The translations under genes and the position numbers were made by a program. The notes under the pieces were generated by a model. That model saw only the letters and a list, made by a program, of their open reading frames with translations, was not told the origin of the DNA and ran no database searches. Positions 1 to 8,938 of a DNA stretch of 64,000 bases are shown in pieces. Origin of the DNA: Deminuibacter soli (lineage in GTDB: Bacteria > Bacteroidota > Bacteroidia > Chitinophagales > Chitinophagaceae); assembly GCF_003412455.1 (NCBI RefSeq), contig NZ_QTJU01000002.1:186001-250000 (forward strand), in the 5' to 3' direction. How positions within the stretch are numbered: position 1 is the stretch's first letter; every line of letters starts with the position of its first letter.

Positions 1-1771
1 CATAAAACCGCCATTTGCTCACATATTCTTTTTCCAGCGGCTGGTTGGTTAGTATCGCCCTGATCATTTCAACAGGCATATTGTTGAGGTGCATAATGGT
101 ATCGTGAAACTGTTTGTAGCTCATTTTACCGCTATCTACCAGCTCATGTTTTAACGCATAAAACTGCCTGCCGCCGGTGAGGTAGGCCAGCTGGTACAGC
201 GGCGGGTAATGGCCTGTAAAAGAACGGCGCACTTCACCCGCTGCATTGGCGCGTTCATGGCCTACACGGTCAACCAGGAAGTCGATGCATTGCTGCGGTG
301 TCCATTTACCCAAATGGTAATTGAGCGAAAAGATAATGCGTGCGCAACGATGCATATGCCAGAATAGCATACCTATGCGGTCTTCAGGGCCTTGCGGAAA
401 TTCCAGATCCCACAGCAGCAGTTCCCAGTATAACGACCAGCCTTCCGTCCAGAATGGCGTATCAAAATTGCGGTAGGTTCTGTTACGTTCGTTCATAAAG
501 TACTCCAGGTTATGTCCTGCCAGCAATTCATGATGTACCGTTGCCCTGGAAAAATGCGGGTTATTGCCGCGCATGCTCATCAGGCGGTCGTTCTCTTCCA
601 TGGTATTGGTGGGGTAGGATATCAGGATATCCGTGCCACCCAAAAAGAAGGGCGCTATCAATTGTGCTTCGGGTGTCATCATGCGCATGCCCCAGGTTTC
701 TTCTGCCAGCGGCGGAATTGTAATCAGGTCATGCTGCTTGATAAAGCCGATCGATTCATTGTATAATTTATAAATCGCCTCAGGCTGTTTGCCTGCAGGT
801 ACATACGTGTTCTTCACTTTCTCCATCGCAGCTTTCCAGTCATCACCAAAGCCCATTTCACGCGAAGCCTTCAGCATCTCCTGGTCGCACCACGCAAACT
901 CCTTGTTGGCTATCGTAATAAGTTCCTCGGGCGTGTAAGGGATCATTTCATATTTCAGCTGGCGCACCAGTTCGTCCCTGCCTGCAGGCTGACCAACAAT
1001 GCCGCTTTTATCAGGCGGCACCAGCTCTTCCAGCTTTTTTTTAAAAGCACCTGCATAATGGGTTAAAGCACTGTCGAGGTTTTTATACGGCATGGGCACC
1101 CACCAGCTAAAAAGCGGGTCGTAGCCATTGTAGAATTCAAATATACTTTTCAGTGATAACTGCAGGTTGCGGATGGTTTGCCTGGCATGGTCAATTGCCG
1201 CAGGTTGCAGGTCTTTTGCTGTTTTCAGCTGTTCTTCCAGCGCAGTTACCTGTTTGGTTATATCGTACCAGTCCTTTGCCGTTTGCTGTGCATTCAGCTG
1301 AAACCCGCGCCTGCGCAGTCGTTCGGTACTGCGGATGCTGTCTGCAAACGGGAACCATTGTTTTATTTTCTGCCATGCAGCAGAATCGTTGGAGGCTACC
1401 TGCAGTTTGGCCAGCAGATCACGTTTAAACAGGATATAATCCACCTTGCATTCCTGCGGCAGGCTGTTAAAGTCAAGCAGGCCCAGGCGTTGCAGGTAGG
1501 TGTGGTACAACTGGTTAAGCCGGTTTCTTTTTTCCGGTGAATCACCCGGCCCGGTGCCGCTCCAGCGCGATTCATCATCCGGTGCGCCTGCACTGTAAAT
1601 ATGCAGCAGTGCGCCATAGTCTGCATTGTATTCCTGTATCAGGTTGGGCATTTCCTGGCAGGGCACATAGTTCTGCGCGGCAGAACTGGTAATGGTTTGT
1701 GCAGATGAAGCAGTACTGCATGATAAGAATAGCAGCGATCCGGCACAGTACTGCAATAGTTTTTTTCTCAT
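1..1771 (-). CDS. DUF885 family secreted hydrolase (3' end outside window)
   Basis: An open frame runs from an ATG at 1769-1771 on the minus strand to the window edge without a stop, about 590 codons. The N-terminus reads like a signal peptide ending near a Cys (LLFLSCSTASSAQ), so export, possibly as a lipoprotein, is likely. Around 515-540 the frame encodes HHELLAGHNLEYF, the His/Glu motif characteristic of DUF885 proteins, which resemble zinc-dependent carboxypeptidases. The catalytic role is not established for this member. It is divergent from the sulfatase gene, and the shared 240-bp spacer contains a LacI-type palindrome. Its C-terminus lies beyond position 1. Confidence 0.85.
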   Translation of the reverse strand, partial: MRKKLLQYCAGSLLFLSCSTASSAQTITSSAAQNYVPCQEMPNLIQEYNADYGALLHIYSAGAPDDESRWSGTGPGDSPEKRNRLNQLYHTYLQRLGLLDFNSLPQECKVDYILFKRDLLAKLQVASNDSAAWQKIKQWFPFADSIRSTERLRRRGFQLNAQQTAKDWYDITKQVTALEEQLKTAKDLQPAAIDHARQTIRNLQLSLKSIFEFYNGYDPLFSWWVPMPYKNLDSALTHYAGAFKKKLEELVPPDKSGIVGQPAGRDELVRQLKYEMIPYTPEELITIANKEFAWCDQEMLKASREMGFGDDWKAAMEKVKNTYVPAGKQPEAIYKLYNESIGFIKQHDLITIPPLAEETWGMRMMTPEAQLIAPFFLGGTDILISYPTNTMEENDRLMSMRGNNPHFSRATVHHELLAGHNLEYFMNERNRTYRNFDTPFWTEGWSLYWELLLWDLEFPQGPEDRIGMLFWHMHRCARIIFSLNYHLGKWTPQQCIDFLVDRVGHERANAAGEVRRSFTGHYPPLYQLAYLTGGRQFYALKHELVDSGKMSYKQFHDTIMHLNNMPVEMIRAILTNQPLEKEYVSKWRFY

Positions 1772-1856
1772 GTAGAAGGTTTGTTTTGGGCCATGCAGTT
1801 AACTATACCGCAGTGCCGGTGTTTAAAAGTAATACATCCCGCTAAAAGAATCTACG

Positions 1857-1866
1857 CAAACGTTTC
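1857..1866. promoter_or_regulatory. Candidate LacI-family operator (CAAACGTTTC)
   Basis: This is a 9/10 match to the perfect palindrome CAAACGTTTG that precedes the LacI regulator gene at 10036-10045. It lies between the divergent DUF885 and sulfatase genes, where one repressor could control both. The assignment is inferred from motif similarity and position only. Confidence 0.4.
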
Positions 1867-2015
1867 CGGTAATTAGTAACGCGGAAAATAAGCTGCCATT
1901 CACCTATATGCCTTGCTTTGCTGTTCGTATGATGTATGAATATGCTTAATTTAGTCATCGCCCTGCCGCAATGCCGGCCTCAGCAAACAACATATTTCAC
2001 TCAACCGCCAACAAC

Positions 2016-3503
2016 ATGGGATTATACCAGATAAAGCGCATAGCATGCACAGTAGCAGCCATCACACTCACGCTTGCTGTAATGGCACAGCGAAAGCCCA
2101 ATGTTATTTACATTTATGCGGATGATATGGGCTACGGTGAACTGGGTTGTTACGGCCAGCAGAAAATAAAAACACCCAACCTCGATAAGCTGGCTGCAGA
2201 AGGCATGCGCTTTACACAACACTACACCAGCACGCCTGTTTGTGCACCTGCGCGTTGCATGCTGCTTACCGGTAAAAACGGAGGCCATTCATTTATACGC
2301 GGCAATTACGAACTCGGCGGTTTTGCAGACAGCACCGAGGGTGGACAGATGCCTTTACCCGAAGGCACTTTCACCATCGCTAAGCTCATGAAGCAGGCCG
2401 GTTATGTAACAGGCGCTACCGGCAAATGGGGTCTGGGTATGAGCAATAGCAGCGGTGCTCCGCAAAGGCAGGGCTTTGATTATTTCTATGGTTATCTTGA
2501 TCAGAAGCAGGCACACAACTATTACCCCACGCATTTATGGGAGAATGATAAACCTGCTCCGCTCAATAACCCGTTTATTTTTGTACACCGCCCGCCACTG
2601 CAGCCAGGCGCTCCTGATTCTGCATTTGAGTATTTCCGCGGGAATGATTATGCCGTAAACCGCATTGCAGACAAGGCGCTGGACTTTATTACCCAACACC
2701 GCAACGAACCTTTCTTTTTATACCTGCCCATCACGCTGCCGCACGTATCGCTGCAGGCGCCCGATTCAGTGGTGCAGCCGTACATCGGCCAGTTTGATGA
2801 ACCCGTGTATTATGGCGAGAATGGTTATACACCCACCAAACACCCATACGCTACCTATGCCGGTATGATCACTTACCTTGATAAACAGGTAGGGCGCGTA
2901 ATGGCCCTGCTGCAACAGCTGGGACTGGATAACAACACGCTGGTGCTGTTCTCCAGCGACAATGGCGCTACGTTTGATGTAGGTGGTGTGAAAGGCGATG
3001 TGTTTCAATCAACCGGCGGACTGCGTGGCCGCAAACAGGATTTGTACGAAGGCGGCATCCGCGAACCGTTTATTGCACGCTGGCCCGGTAAAATACCTGC
3101 CGGTGTGGTAAGCGATGAAATATCTGTTCAGTACGATATAATGCCCACGCTCGGCGAACTCACCGGCACTAAGGCACCCAATGCAGACGGCATTTCACTG
3201 CTGCCGGTATTGCTGGGTAAAAAAACACAGCAGCACCATCCCTATATCTATTTTGAGTTTCCCGAAAAAACAGGGCAGGTGGCAGTACGCATGGGCAAAT
3301 GGAAAGGTGTAAAAAGCAACATGAAAAAGAACCTGCATGCACCCTGGGAAATTTACGACCTGGATACCGACCGGCAGGAGGCGCATGATGTAGCCGCCCA
3401 GCACCCCGACCTGGCCGCACGTTTTGAAGCCATTGTGCAGCAGGAACACGAGCCCGCCGTGATACAGGAATGGGAGTTTGTAGCCCCGAAGTTGCATAAA
3501 TAG
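2016..3503 (+). CDS. Arylsulfatase-type sulfatase, secreted
   Basis: This 495-residue S1-family sulfatase would hydrolyse sulfate esters on a carbohydrate; the exact substrate cannot be told. The motif CAPAR at residues 76-80 is the C-x-P-x-R signature whose Cys is converted to formylglycine. The DD pair at 36-37 and the late SSDNG segment are typical metal ligands. I chose the ATG at 2016 because it gives a normal signal peptide (TVAAITLTLAVMAQ) starting within ten residues; an upstream ATG at 1971 would add 15 residues. It is followed 28 bp later by the DUF2264 gene and then GH88, as one operon. Confidence 0.9.
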   Translation: MGLYQIKRIACTVAAITLTLAVMAQRKPNVIYIYADDMGYGELGCYGQQKIKTPNLDKLAAEGMRFTQHYTSTPVCAPARCMLLTGKNGGHSFIRGNYELGGFADSTEGGQMPLPEGTFTIAKLMKQAGYVTGATGKWGLGMSNSSGAPQRQGFDYFYGYLDQKQAHNYYPTHLWENDKPAPLNNPFIFVHRPPLQPGAPDSAFEYFRGNDYAVNRIADKALDFITQHRNEPFFLYLPITLPHVSLQAPDSVVQPYIGQFDEPVYYGENGYTPTKHPYATYAGMITYLDKQVGRVMALLQQLGLDNNTLVLFSSDNGATFDVGGVKGDVFQSTGGLRGRKQDLYEGGIREPFIARWPGKIPAGVVSDEISVQYDIMPTLGELTGTKAPNADGISLLPVLLGKKTQQHHPYIYFEFPEKTGQVAVRMGKWKGVKSNMKKNLHAPWEIYDLDTDRQEAHDVAAQHPDLAARFEAIVQQEHEPAVIQEWEFVAPKLHK

Positions 3504-3531
3504 CCATATAGTTATAATCCTCAACAGCCAT

Positions 3532-4791
3532 ATGAAAAGAAGAAAATTATTACAGCTAACCCCCATGGCCCTGCTTACGGGTTTGTTTGCTCCCCGCAGT
3601 ATAGCGGCAGGCTTGCCCGGTACTGTTTGGGCAGATGGCACAACAGACCGCGATTATTGGGTAAACCTGCTGCAGCGCATTGCACAGCCGGTATTGCAAC
3701 ACATGGCTGCCGGTACGTTAAAGCAGCAGATGCCTTATGAAAAAGGCAATGGCTATTCTGAAAAGAATGCCGCCAATGGTGTTACCTATCTCGAAGCTTT
3801 TGGCAGAACACTTTCCGGCATAGCGCCCTGGCTGGCCCTGCCCGATGATGATACCCAAGAAGGTAACATGCGCAAACAACTGCGCGCATATGCGCTGAAA
3901 GGACTGGCTAATGCGGCAGACCCTGCATCACCCGGTTACCTGCAATTCAGAACTACCGGCCAGCCGCTGGTTGATGGCGCTTTTCTTTGCCTGGGTTTAC
4001 TGCGTGCACCGGAAGCACTATGGGCACCGCTTGAGGCTACTGCCAAAGCCAGGCTGGTTACCGAATTGAAAGCGCTGCGGCATACCACACCGCCCAACAA
4101 CAACTGGCACTTGTTTTCTGCAATGGTAGAAACCTTCCTGTTATACGCCGGCGAGCAATGGAACCCTGCACCCGTACAAACCGCTATACAAAAAATACAA
4201 AGCTGGTATGTGGGCGACGGCTGGTACAGCGATGGCCCGCATTTCGCGTTCGATTACTACAATGGCTATGTAATACAACCCATGCTGGTTACCATACTGA
4301 ATGCACTGGTGCAGAAAGGCCAGGCAAACGAAGCCGATCTGCAGCAGGCATTGAAACGCATGCAGCGCTATGTGTTTCAGCAGGAGCGGCTGGTAGCGCG
4401 CGATGGTACTTACCCTGCCATAGGCCGCTCTATGCCTTACCGCGTGGGCGCTTTTCAACCCATGGCGCAGCTGGCATGGCAACAGCAATTGCCTGCAACC
4501 TTACAACCCGCGCAGGTACGCTGTGCACTAACCGCGCTGATGAAAAATATGTTTGATGCACCAGGCACTTTCGATAACAAGGGCTGGCTGCAGATCGGTA
4601 TCTGCGGGCACCAGCCGCAGGTGGCAGACAGCTATATTTCCACCGGCAGCCTGTACCTGTGTACCAATGGCTTTTTACCACTGGGCTTACCGGCAGACAA
4701 TGCTTTCTGGACAAGTGCGCCTGCTGAATGGACGGCACAGCGGCTCTGGTCGGGCAAAGAGATATTGCACGATACGCATGTAGATTATTAA
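3532..4791 (+). CDS. DUF2264 family protein, exported
   Basis: A 419-residue protein with an N-terminal signal sequence (KRRKLLQLTPMALLTGLF). The remainder matches my recollection of DUF2264: an alpha/alpha-barrel-like protein rich in Trp and Tyr, with the segments NNNWHLFSAMVE, GDGWYSDGPHFAFDYYNGY and GRSMPYRVGAFQP. DUF2264 proteins commonly neighbour polysaccharide-degrading enzymes; activity on unsaturated uronides has been suggested but is not proven here. The gene sits between a sulfatase and GH88 with short spacers, so it probably takes part in the same depolymerisation pathway in the periplasm. Confidence 0.8.
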   Translation: MKRRKLLQLTPMALLTGLFAPRSIAAGLPGTVWADGTTDRDYWVNLLQRIAQPVLQHMAAGTLKQQMPYEKGNGYSEKNAANGVTYLEAFGRTLSGIAPWLALPDDDTQEGNMRKQLRAYALKGLANAADPASPGYLQFRTTGQPLVDGAFLCLGLLRAPEALWAPLEATAKARLVTELKALRHTTPPNNNWHLFSAMVETFLLYAGEQWNPAPVQTAIQKIQSWYVGDGWYSDGPHFAFDYYNGYVIQPMLVTILNALVQKGQANEADLQQALKRMQRYVFQQERLVARDGTYPAIGRSMPYRVGAFQPMAQLAWQQQLPATLQPAQVRCALTALMKNMFDAPGTFDNKGWLQIGICGHQPQVADSYISTGSLYLCTNGFLPLGLPADNAFWTSAPAEWTAQRLWSGKEILHDTHVDY

Positions 4792-4820
4792 ACAATACCC
4801 TTTATACGTACATTATAACC

Positions 4821-6041
4821 ATGAACATGACAAACACAACAACGGCGCGCTATGCAGCAGCCTGCCTGCTGATCTGCAGCAGCTGGCTGCAACAGGCCAA
4901 AGCGCAGTTTACCCCAAAGGCAAACAAACAGGTGCTGCAGCTGGTAAACAACGATCTTGATTTTGCCGTAAAGCAATACAAACACATGGCGCAGCATGTG
5001 CCGGAGAAACTGCTGCCCCGCACCACCAACAGCGACGGTGGTTTAATGACCAGCAATACCGGCTGGTGGACAAGCGGTTTTTACCCCGGTACGCTCTGGT
5101 ACCTGTACGAGTATGCACACGATACCGCTGTACAGGCCGAAGCCACCAAACGCATGCTGCTGCTTACCAAAGAGCAGTATAACAAGGGCACACACGACCT
5201 GGGTTTTATGATGTACTGCAGCTTTGGCAACGCCTACCGCCTGCAACCGTCTGACGCTTATAAAAAGATACTCATCACCAGCAGCAATTCACTGAGTACC
5301 CGTTTTAAACCAACTGTGGGCTGCATCAAATCATGGGATAACAAGGAGTGGCAGTTCCCGGTAATCATCGATAACATGATGAATCTCGAACTGCTTTGCT
5401 GGGCTTCCAAAGCAACCGGCGACAGCAGTTACCTGCACATCGCGAAAACACATGCCAATACCACTATGGCGCATCATTTCAGGCCCGACTACAGTTCCTA
5501 CCATGTAGTGAACTACGACACAACAACGGGTAAAGTGATCAGCCGTATTACTGCGCAGGGGTATGCAGATGAATCGGCCTGGTCGCGCGGGCAGGCATGG
5601 GGTTTATATGGCTACACGGTAATGTACCGCGAAACAAAAGATCCGGCTTACCTGCAGCAGGCCCAACATATTGCAGCCTACATTCTCAACAACCCGGCTA
5701 TGCCCAAAGACCTGGTGCCTTACTGGGATTACAATATACCCGACACTGCCAATGCCAAACGCGATGCCTCAGCAGCCGCCATCACGGCATCTGCATTGCT
5801 GGAGCTAAGCACTTATGCTGATAAGAAAGAAGGAACAAAATACTGGACTGCGGCAGAAAGCATCATCCGCAGCCTGAGCAGTGCTGCCTACCTGGCCAAA
5901 GAAGGAGAGAACAATAACTTTCTCCTGATGCACAGTACCGGCTTCTTTAAAGCCAACTCGGAAGTAGATGTGCCGTTAACGTATGCGGATTACTATTTTG
6001 TAGAGGCTTTAATGCGGTATAAGAAGTTAACGGGTAAATAG
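4821..6041 (+). CDS. Glycoside hydrolase family 88 (unsaturated glucuronyl hydrolase)
   Basis: A 406-residue exported enzyme (signal peptide ends near LLICSSWLQQAKAQ). GH88 enzymes hydrate and release the 4,5-unsaturated uronic acid left at the non-reducing end by polysaccharide lyases. The segments SNTGWWTSGFYPGTLWYLYE, GCIKSWDNKEWQFPVIIDNMMNLELL (with the conserved catalytic Asp of IDNMMN) and ADESAWSRGQAWGLYGY are family hallmarks. The start at 4821 removes an implausible 31-residue extension that would overlap the DUF2264 gene. Together with the sulfatase it points to a sulfated, uronate-containing glycan. An inverted-repeat element follows before the convergent GH109 gene. Confidence 0.9.
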   Translation: MNMTNTTTARYAAACLLICSSWLQQAKAQFTPKANKQVLQLVNNDLDFAVKQYKHMAQHVPEKLLPRTTNSDGGLMTSNTGWWTSGFYPGTLWYLYEYAHDTAVQAEATKRMLLLTKEQYNKGTHDLGFMMYCSFGNAYRLQPSDAYKKILITSSNSLSTRFKPTVGCIKSWDNKEWQFPVIIDNMMNLELLCWASKATGDSSYLHIAKTHANTTMAHHFRPDYSSYHVVNYDTTTGKVISRITAQGYADESAWSRGQAWGLYGYTVMYRETKDPAYLQQAQHIAAYILNNPAMPKDLVPYWDYNIPDTANAKRDASAAAITASALLELSTYADKKEGTKYWTAAESIIRSLSSAAYLAKEGENNNFLLMHSTGFFKANSEVDVPLTYADYYFVEALMRYKKLTGK

Positions 6042-6049
6042 CGGTCACT

Positions 6050-6160
6050 TTTTTAACCGCAAAGTCCGCAGAGATTTACGCAAAGAACACAAAGAAGCAA
6101 ATGAATCCTTTGCGCCCTTCGCGGGTTTTGCCTTTGCGTGCTTTGCGGTTGGAAAAGTCG
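6050..6160. repeat. Palindromic 'CGCAAAG' intergenic element
   Basis: The perfect arms AACCGCAAAG (6055-6064) and CTTTGCGGTT (6141-6150) enclose further CGCAAAG/CTTTGCG words. The element fills most of the spacer between the convergent GH88 and GH109 genes and could fold in either transcript. A partial relative occurs at 44213-44255. ORFs within it look accidental. Confidence 0.6.
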
Positions 6161-6299
6161 CTAATATCTTCGCTCAGATTAAGGACGTACCTTCAAGAAA
6201 ATGGCCAACGGCTGCAACGGGCCCCGGGAGATAATTGTTATAGCTCTCCTTCCTGTTGCATAGCCATTGGCCATGTTGCCTATACTCACCACTTACGAA

Positions 6300-7661
6300 T
6301 TAAAATTCATCGTTCTGTGCCCAGTCGTTTTTGCGGTTCATCCATTGGCCGCTGGTGAAATCAGGGAAGTCAACGGTTTGGTTACCCATCTCGATAGATT
6401 TTTCGCTCAGCGGTGTAATAGCGCTCCATGCAGCTGCATCATACACATCCAGCGGTGTGGGCTGCTGGCGTTTAATGGCTTCTACAAAAGCGTGCAGTAC
6501 AAAGAAGTCCATACCACCATGACCTGCACCTTCAGTTGATTTGCTCCAGCGTTTCCACAATGGGTGATCGTATTTATCCAGCCAGGGTTTGGCATCTTCC
6601 CATGCATCATTCTTCGCGCTCATGCCTTCTACATAAATGCTCTTGTTCACATCCATCCACAAACCATGTGTACCCTGTACGCGGAAGCCCAGTGAATAGG
6701 GGCGTGGCAGGTTGGTATCGTGCTGCAGCAAAATGGTTTCGCCATTGGCGCAGCGGATATTGGTGGTTACAATGTCACCCAGTTTAAATTCTACTTTGGC
6801 ATTGGGGTGCGATGCGCCGCCTTTCTCCACAATGTAGTTGTGCAGCCCGCGTGATTTGGTGGCAAAGGAACACAGCGATACAAAGCGGTTGCCGCGGTTA
6901 ATATCCGTCATCATAGCAATGGGGCCTATGCCGTGCGTGGGGTACAGGTCGCCGTTGCGGTGAACGGAGTGGTTGGTGCGCCAGCGTGCTTCAGAGAAGC
7001 CTTTCTCGCCAAACTCAACGCCGCTGTTATAGGCAGTAATGCCATTGTTGAACTTAACACCACGCAAATCGTGCTGGTAGCCACCCTGCAGGTGCATCAG
7101 TTCGCCGAACACATTCTGGCGTACCATATTCAGTACGGCCATTACATCCCTGCGGTAACATACGTTTTCGAGCATCATTACATGCGCGTTGTTCTGTTCT
7201 GCGGCATGTACCAGGTTCCAGTGGTCTTCGAGGGTAATGCCTGCAATCACTTCTGTGCCTACATATTTAATACCTGCTGCAATGGCATCCAGTATCATAA
7301 TATTGTGCCATTCCCAGGGCGTAGCAATGATAACGCCATCCAGTCCTTTTATTTCAAGCAGTTTCTTATACGCGCGGTTGTCACCCTTAAATACTTTAGG
7401 CATGGCCTTGCCCGATTTCTTGATGAGCTCGAAGCTGCTGTCGAGCATACGGTCATCTACATCGCAAATGGCCACTACTTCTACATCCTGGCGTTCCAGT
7501 GCGTTGTTCAGGTGATTCTGACCGCGCAAGCCCACACCAATGAAGGCAAGTTTTACTTTGTCAGTTGCCTTTCTTTCACGGGCTTCGGCGTTAGACAACA
7601 GGGCAATGCCTGCTGTGGTAAGGGAAACATTTTTTACAAATGTTCTTCTCGATGTAGTCAT
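6300..7661 (-). CDS. Gfo/Idh/MocA-family protein, GH109-like alpha-N-acetylgalactosaminidase
   Basis: A 453-residue protein with a Tat-like leader (SRRTFVKN followed by a hydrophobic stretch) and an NAD-binding Rossmann motif GVGLRG at about residues 42-47. The C-terminal half carries GGYQHDLRG, NGDLYPTHGIGPIAMM and GGMDFFVLHAF, which I associate with GH109, the NAD-dependent glycosidases that cleave alpha-GalNAc by a redox mechanism. A plain oxidoreductase remains possible. The gene lies 33 bp downstream of a sugar kinase and would be co-transcribed with it, consistent with GalNAc release followed by phosphorylation. Confidence 0.8.
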   Translation of the reverse strand: MTTSRRTFVKNVSLTTAGIALLSNAEARERKATDKVKLAFIGVGLRGQNHLNNALERQDVEVVAICDVDDRMLDSSFELIKKSGKAMPKVFKGDNRAYKKLLEIKGLDGVIIATPWEWHNIMILDAIAAGIKYVGTEVIAGITLEDHWNLVHAAEQNNAHVMMLENVCYRRDVMAVLNMVRQNVFGELMHLQGGYQHDLRGVKFNNGITAYNSGVEFGEKGFSEARWRTNHSVHRNGDLYPTHGIGPIAMMTDINRGNRFVSLCSFATKSRGLHNYIVEKGGASHPNAKVEFKLGDIVTTNIRCANGETILLQHDTNLPRPYSLGFRVQGTHGLWMDVNKSIYVEGMSAKNDAWEDAKPWLDKYDHPLWKRWSKSTEGAGHGGMDFFVLHAFVEAIKRQQPTPLDVYDAAAWSAITPLSEKSIEMGNQTVDFPDFTSGQWMNRKNDWAQNDEF

Positions 7662-7694
7662 ATTCGCAATTCGTTTTTATGAGCGATACAATGG

Positions 7695-8762
7695 TTAAGA
7701 TAAATGCTGGGGTACAAAGTCAATCATGGCAAGCAATACGGGTTCTTTCTCGGCTATGCTCTGCAACAGCTTCAGCTGGTTGCGTGCCCTTACCAGGTTG
7801 TGTTTTTCATAGGCCGCACCGTAGTAAATATCGTTGTTAAGATAGTCTGTTAAAAAGCGCATGGCCTGCATATAGGTCATGAATTTACCGGCGTATACAA
7901 TGTGTGCGGTTTCTGCTGCGGTAAGCTCATCTTTCATTTCACTGAGGTAGCCGCTTACCAGCGCGCGGAAATATTCTTCCCGCACATATACCTTGCTGGT
8001 GTCTTGTTCTTCTTCACTGGCAGGTGATAAATATGTGCGCATCATATCACCGAAATCGCTGATGAAGTAGCCGGGCATTACCGTATCAAGGTCAATCACG
8101 CAAAGGCCATTGCCCTGCGCATCGAACAGTACATTGCTTATTTTGGTATCGTGGTGCGTAACCCGTTTTTTAAAATGCGGGTTGTGCTGAATGGCTTCGT
8201 AGGTTTGGGTAATGCTGCTGTACTGCTGAATTAACCGTATGCTGTCTGCACATTCTGCAATGCGTTCCCTGTTGCCATTGGCAAGCGCCTGCTCAAACTG
8301 GCGGTAACGCAGGGTAAGGTTATGGAAATCGGGAATGGTAGTGTGCAGCTGCCCTGCCGGGAAACCGCTCAGCAGGTGTGCAAAACGGCCAAACTGTTTC
8401 GCCGCTTCATAGCCGATATTGCCGGATGGTACTACATCGTACGATTGCGAGCCTTCAATAAACGGTGTTAAACGAAAGTAACCTTGTGCTGCATCATAGA
8501 ACAATGATTCATTGGCAAGCGTATTAATCTGCGCCACAAACAGGTACCCCGGTGCATGTACCTGGAGCCAGGCTGCCAGTACTGCCGTGTTCGATGCAAT
8601 GTCAGCAGGTTGTTTAAATATCTGCTGGTTAATATGCTGGAGAATGTAGTTGTCGCTGTTGTGCGTTACTTTCCAGGTGCGGTTAATTAAGCCGCTGCCA
8701 AACTGCTGAATAATACATTCATCTGCCCTTAAGCCATATGCCGCTAATATTCTGGAAAACAT
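7695..8762 (-). CDS. APH-fold sugar kinase (N-acetylhexosamine kinase-like)
   Basis: A 355-residue cytosolic kinase of the aminoglycoside phosphotransferase fold. The catalytic loop HHDTKISN at residues 203-210 (general base Asp205) and the metal-binding segment IDLDT at 223-227 are intact. The overall pattern resembles NahK, which phosphorylates GalNAc and GlcNAc at the anomeric position. The GH109-like gene immediately downstream supports a hexosamine substrate, but homoserine- or choline-type kinases share the fold, so the substrate is an inference. A good promoter and a LacI-type palindrome lie upstream. Confidence 0.75.
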   Translation of the reverse strand: MFSRILAAYGLRADECIIQQFGSGLINRTWKVTHNSDNYILQHINQQIFKQPADIASNTAVLAAWLQVHAPGYLFVAQINTLANESLFYDAAQGYFRLTPFIEGSQSYDVVPSGNIGYEAAKQFGRFAHLLSGFPAGQLHTTIPDFHNLTLRYRQFEQALANGNRERIAECADSIRLIQQYSSITQTYEAIQHNPHFKKRVTHHDTKISNVLFDAQGNGLCVIDLDTVMPGYFISDFGDMMRTYLSPASEEEQDTSKVYVREEYFRALVSGYLSEMKDELTAAETAHIVYAGKFMTYMQAMRFLTDYLNNDIYYGAAYEKHNLVRARNQLKLLQSIAEKEPVLLAMIDFVPQHLS

Positions 8763-8800
8763 TCTTCCTGTAAGGTTTAGTCAGAAATCGGAAAAGTATT

Positions 8801-8830
8801 CAAACTTATTAAACCTGTATGTATTCACAA
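8801..8830 (-). promoter_or_regulatory. Bacteroidota-type promoter for the kinase-GH109 operon
   Basis: Read on the minus strand there is TTG (8830-8828), a 19-base spacer and TAAGTTTG (8808-8801), a full TAnnTTTG match. It would start transcription about 35 bases before the kinase ATG. A LacI-like palindrome at 8835-8844 sits just upstream. Confidence 0.55.
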
Positions 8831-8834
8831 CAGA

Positions 8835-8844
8835 CAAACGGTTG
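8835..8844. promoter_or_regulatory. Candidate LacI-family operator (CAAACGGTTG)
   Basis: It differs by one base from the palindrome CAAACGTTTG at 10036-10045 and borders the -33 side of the kinase promoter. The LacI gene is the adjacent upstream neighbour. Function is inferred. Confidence 0.4.
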
Positions 8845-8938
8845 CGTTATTTTGTTCAGTAAGGAAAGCACAAGCCCATGCCTGCTGCAATACAGCCGGT
8901 GCCGTTGCGGTAAGGCTTGTGGCAATATGATTTTGCAG

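Noticed and set aside
4107-4125. TGGCAC...TGCA as a sigma-54 promoter
   Set aside because: Inside the DUF2264 coding region with the wrong spacing; no other -24/-12 element was found near gene starts.
6101-6539. Two plus-strand ORFs of 85-90 codons
   Set aside because: They span the CGCAAAG palindromic element and the end of the minus-strand GH109-like gene.
6933-7682. 249-codon plus-strand ORF
   Set aside because: Fully antisense to the GH109-like gene, which has clear domain motifs; the sequence looks like a mirror of codon use.
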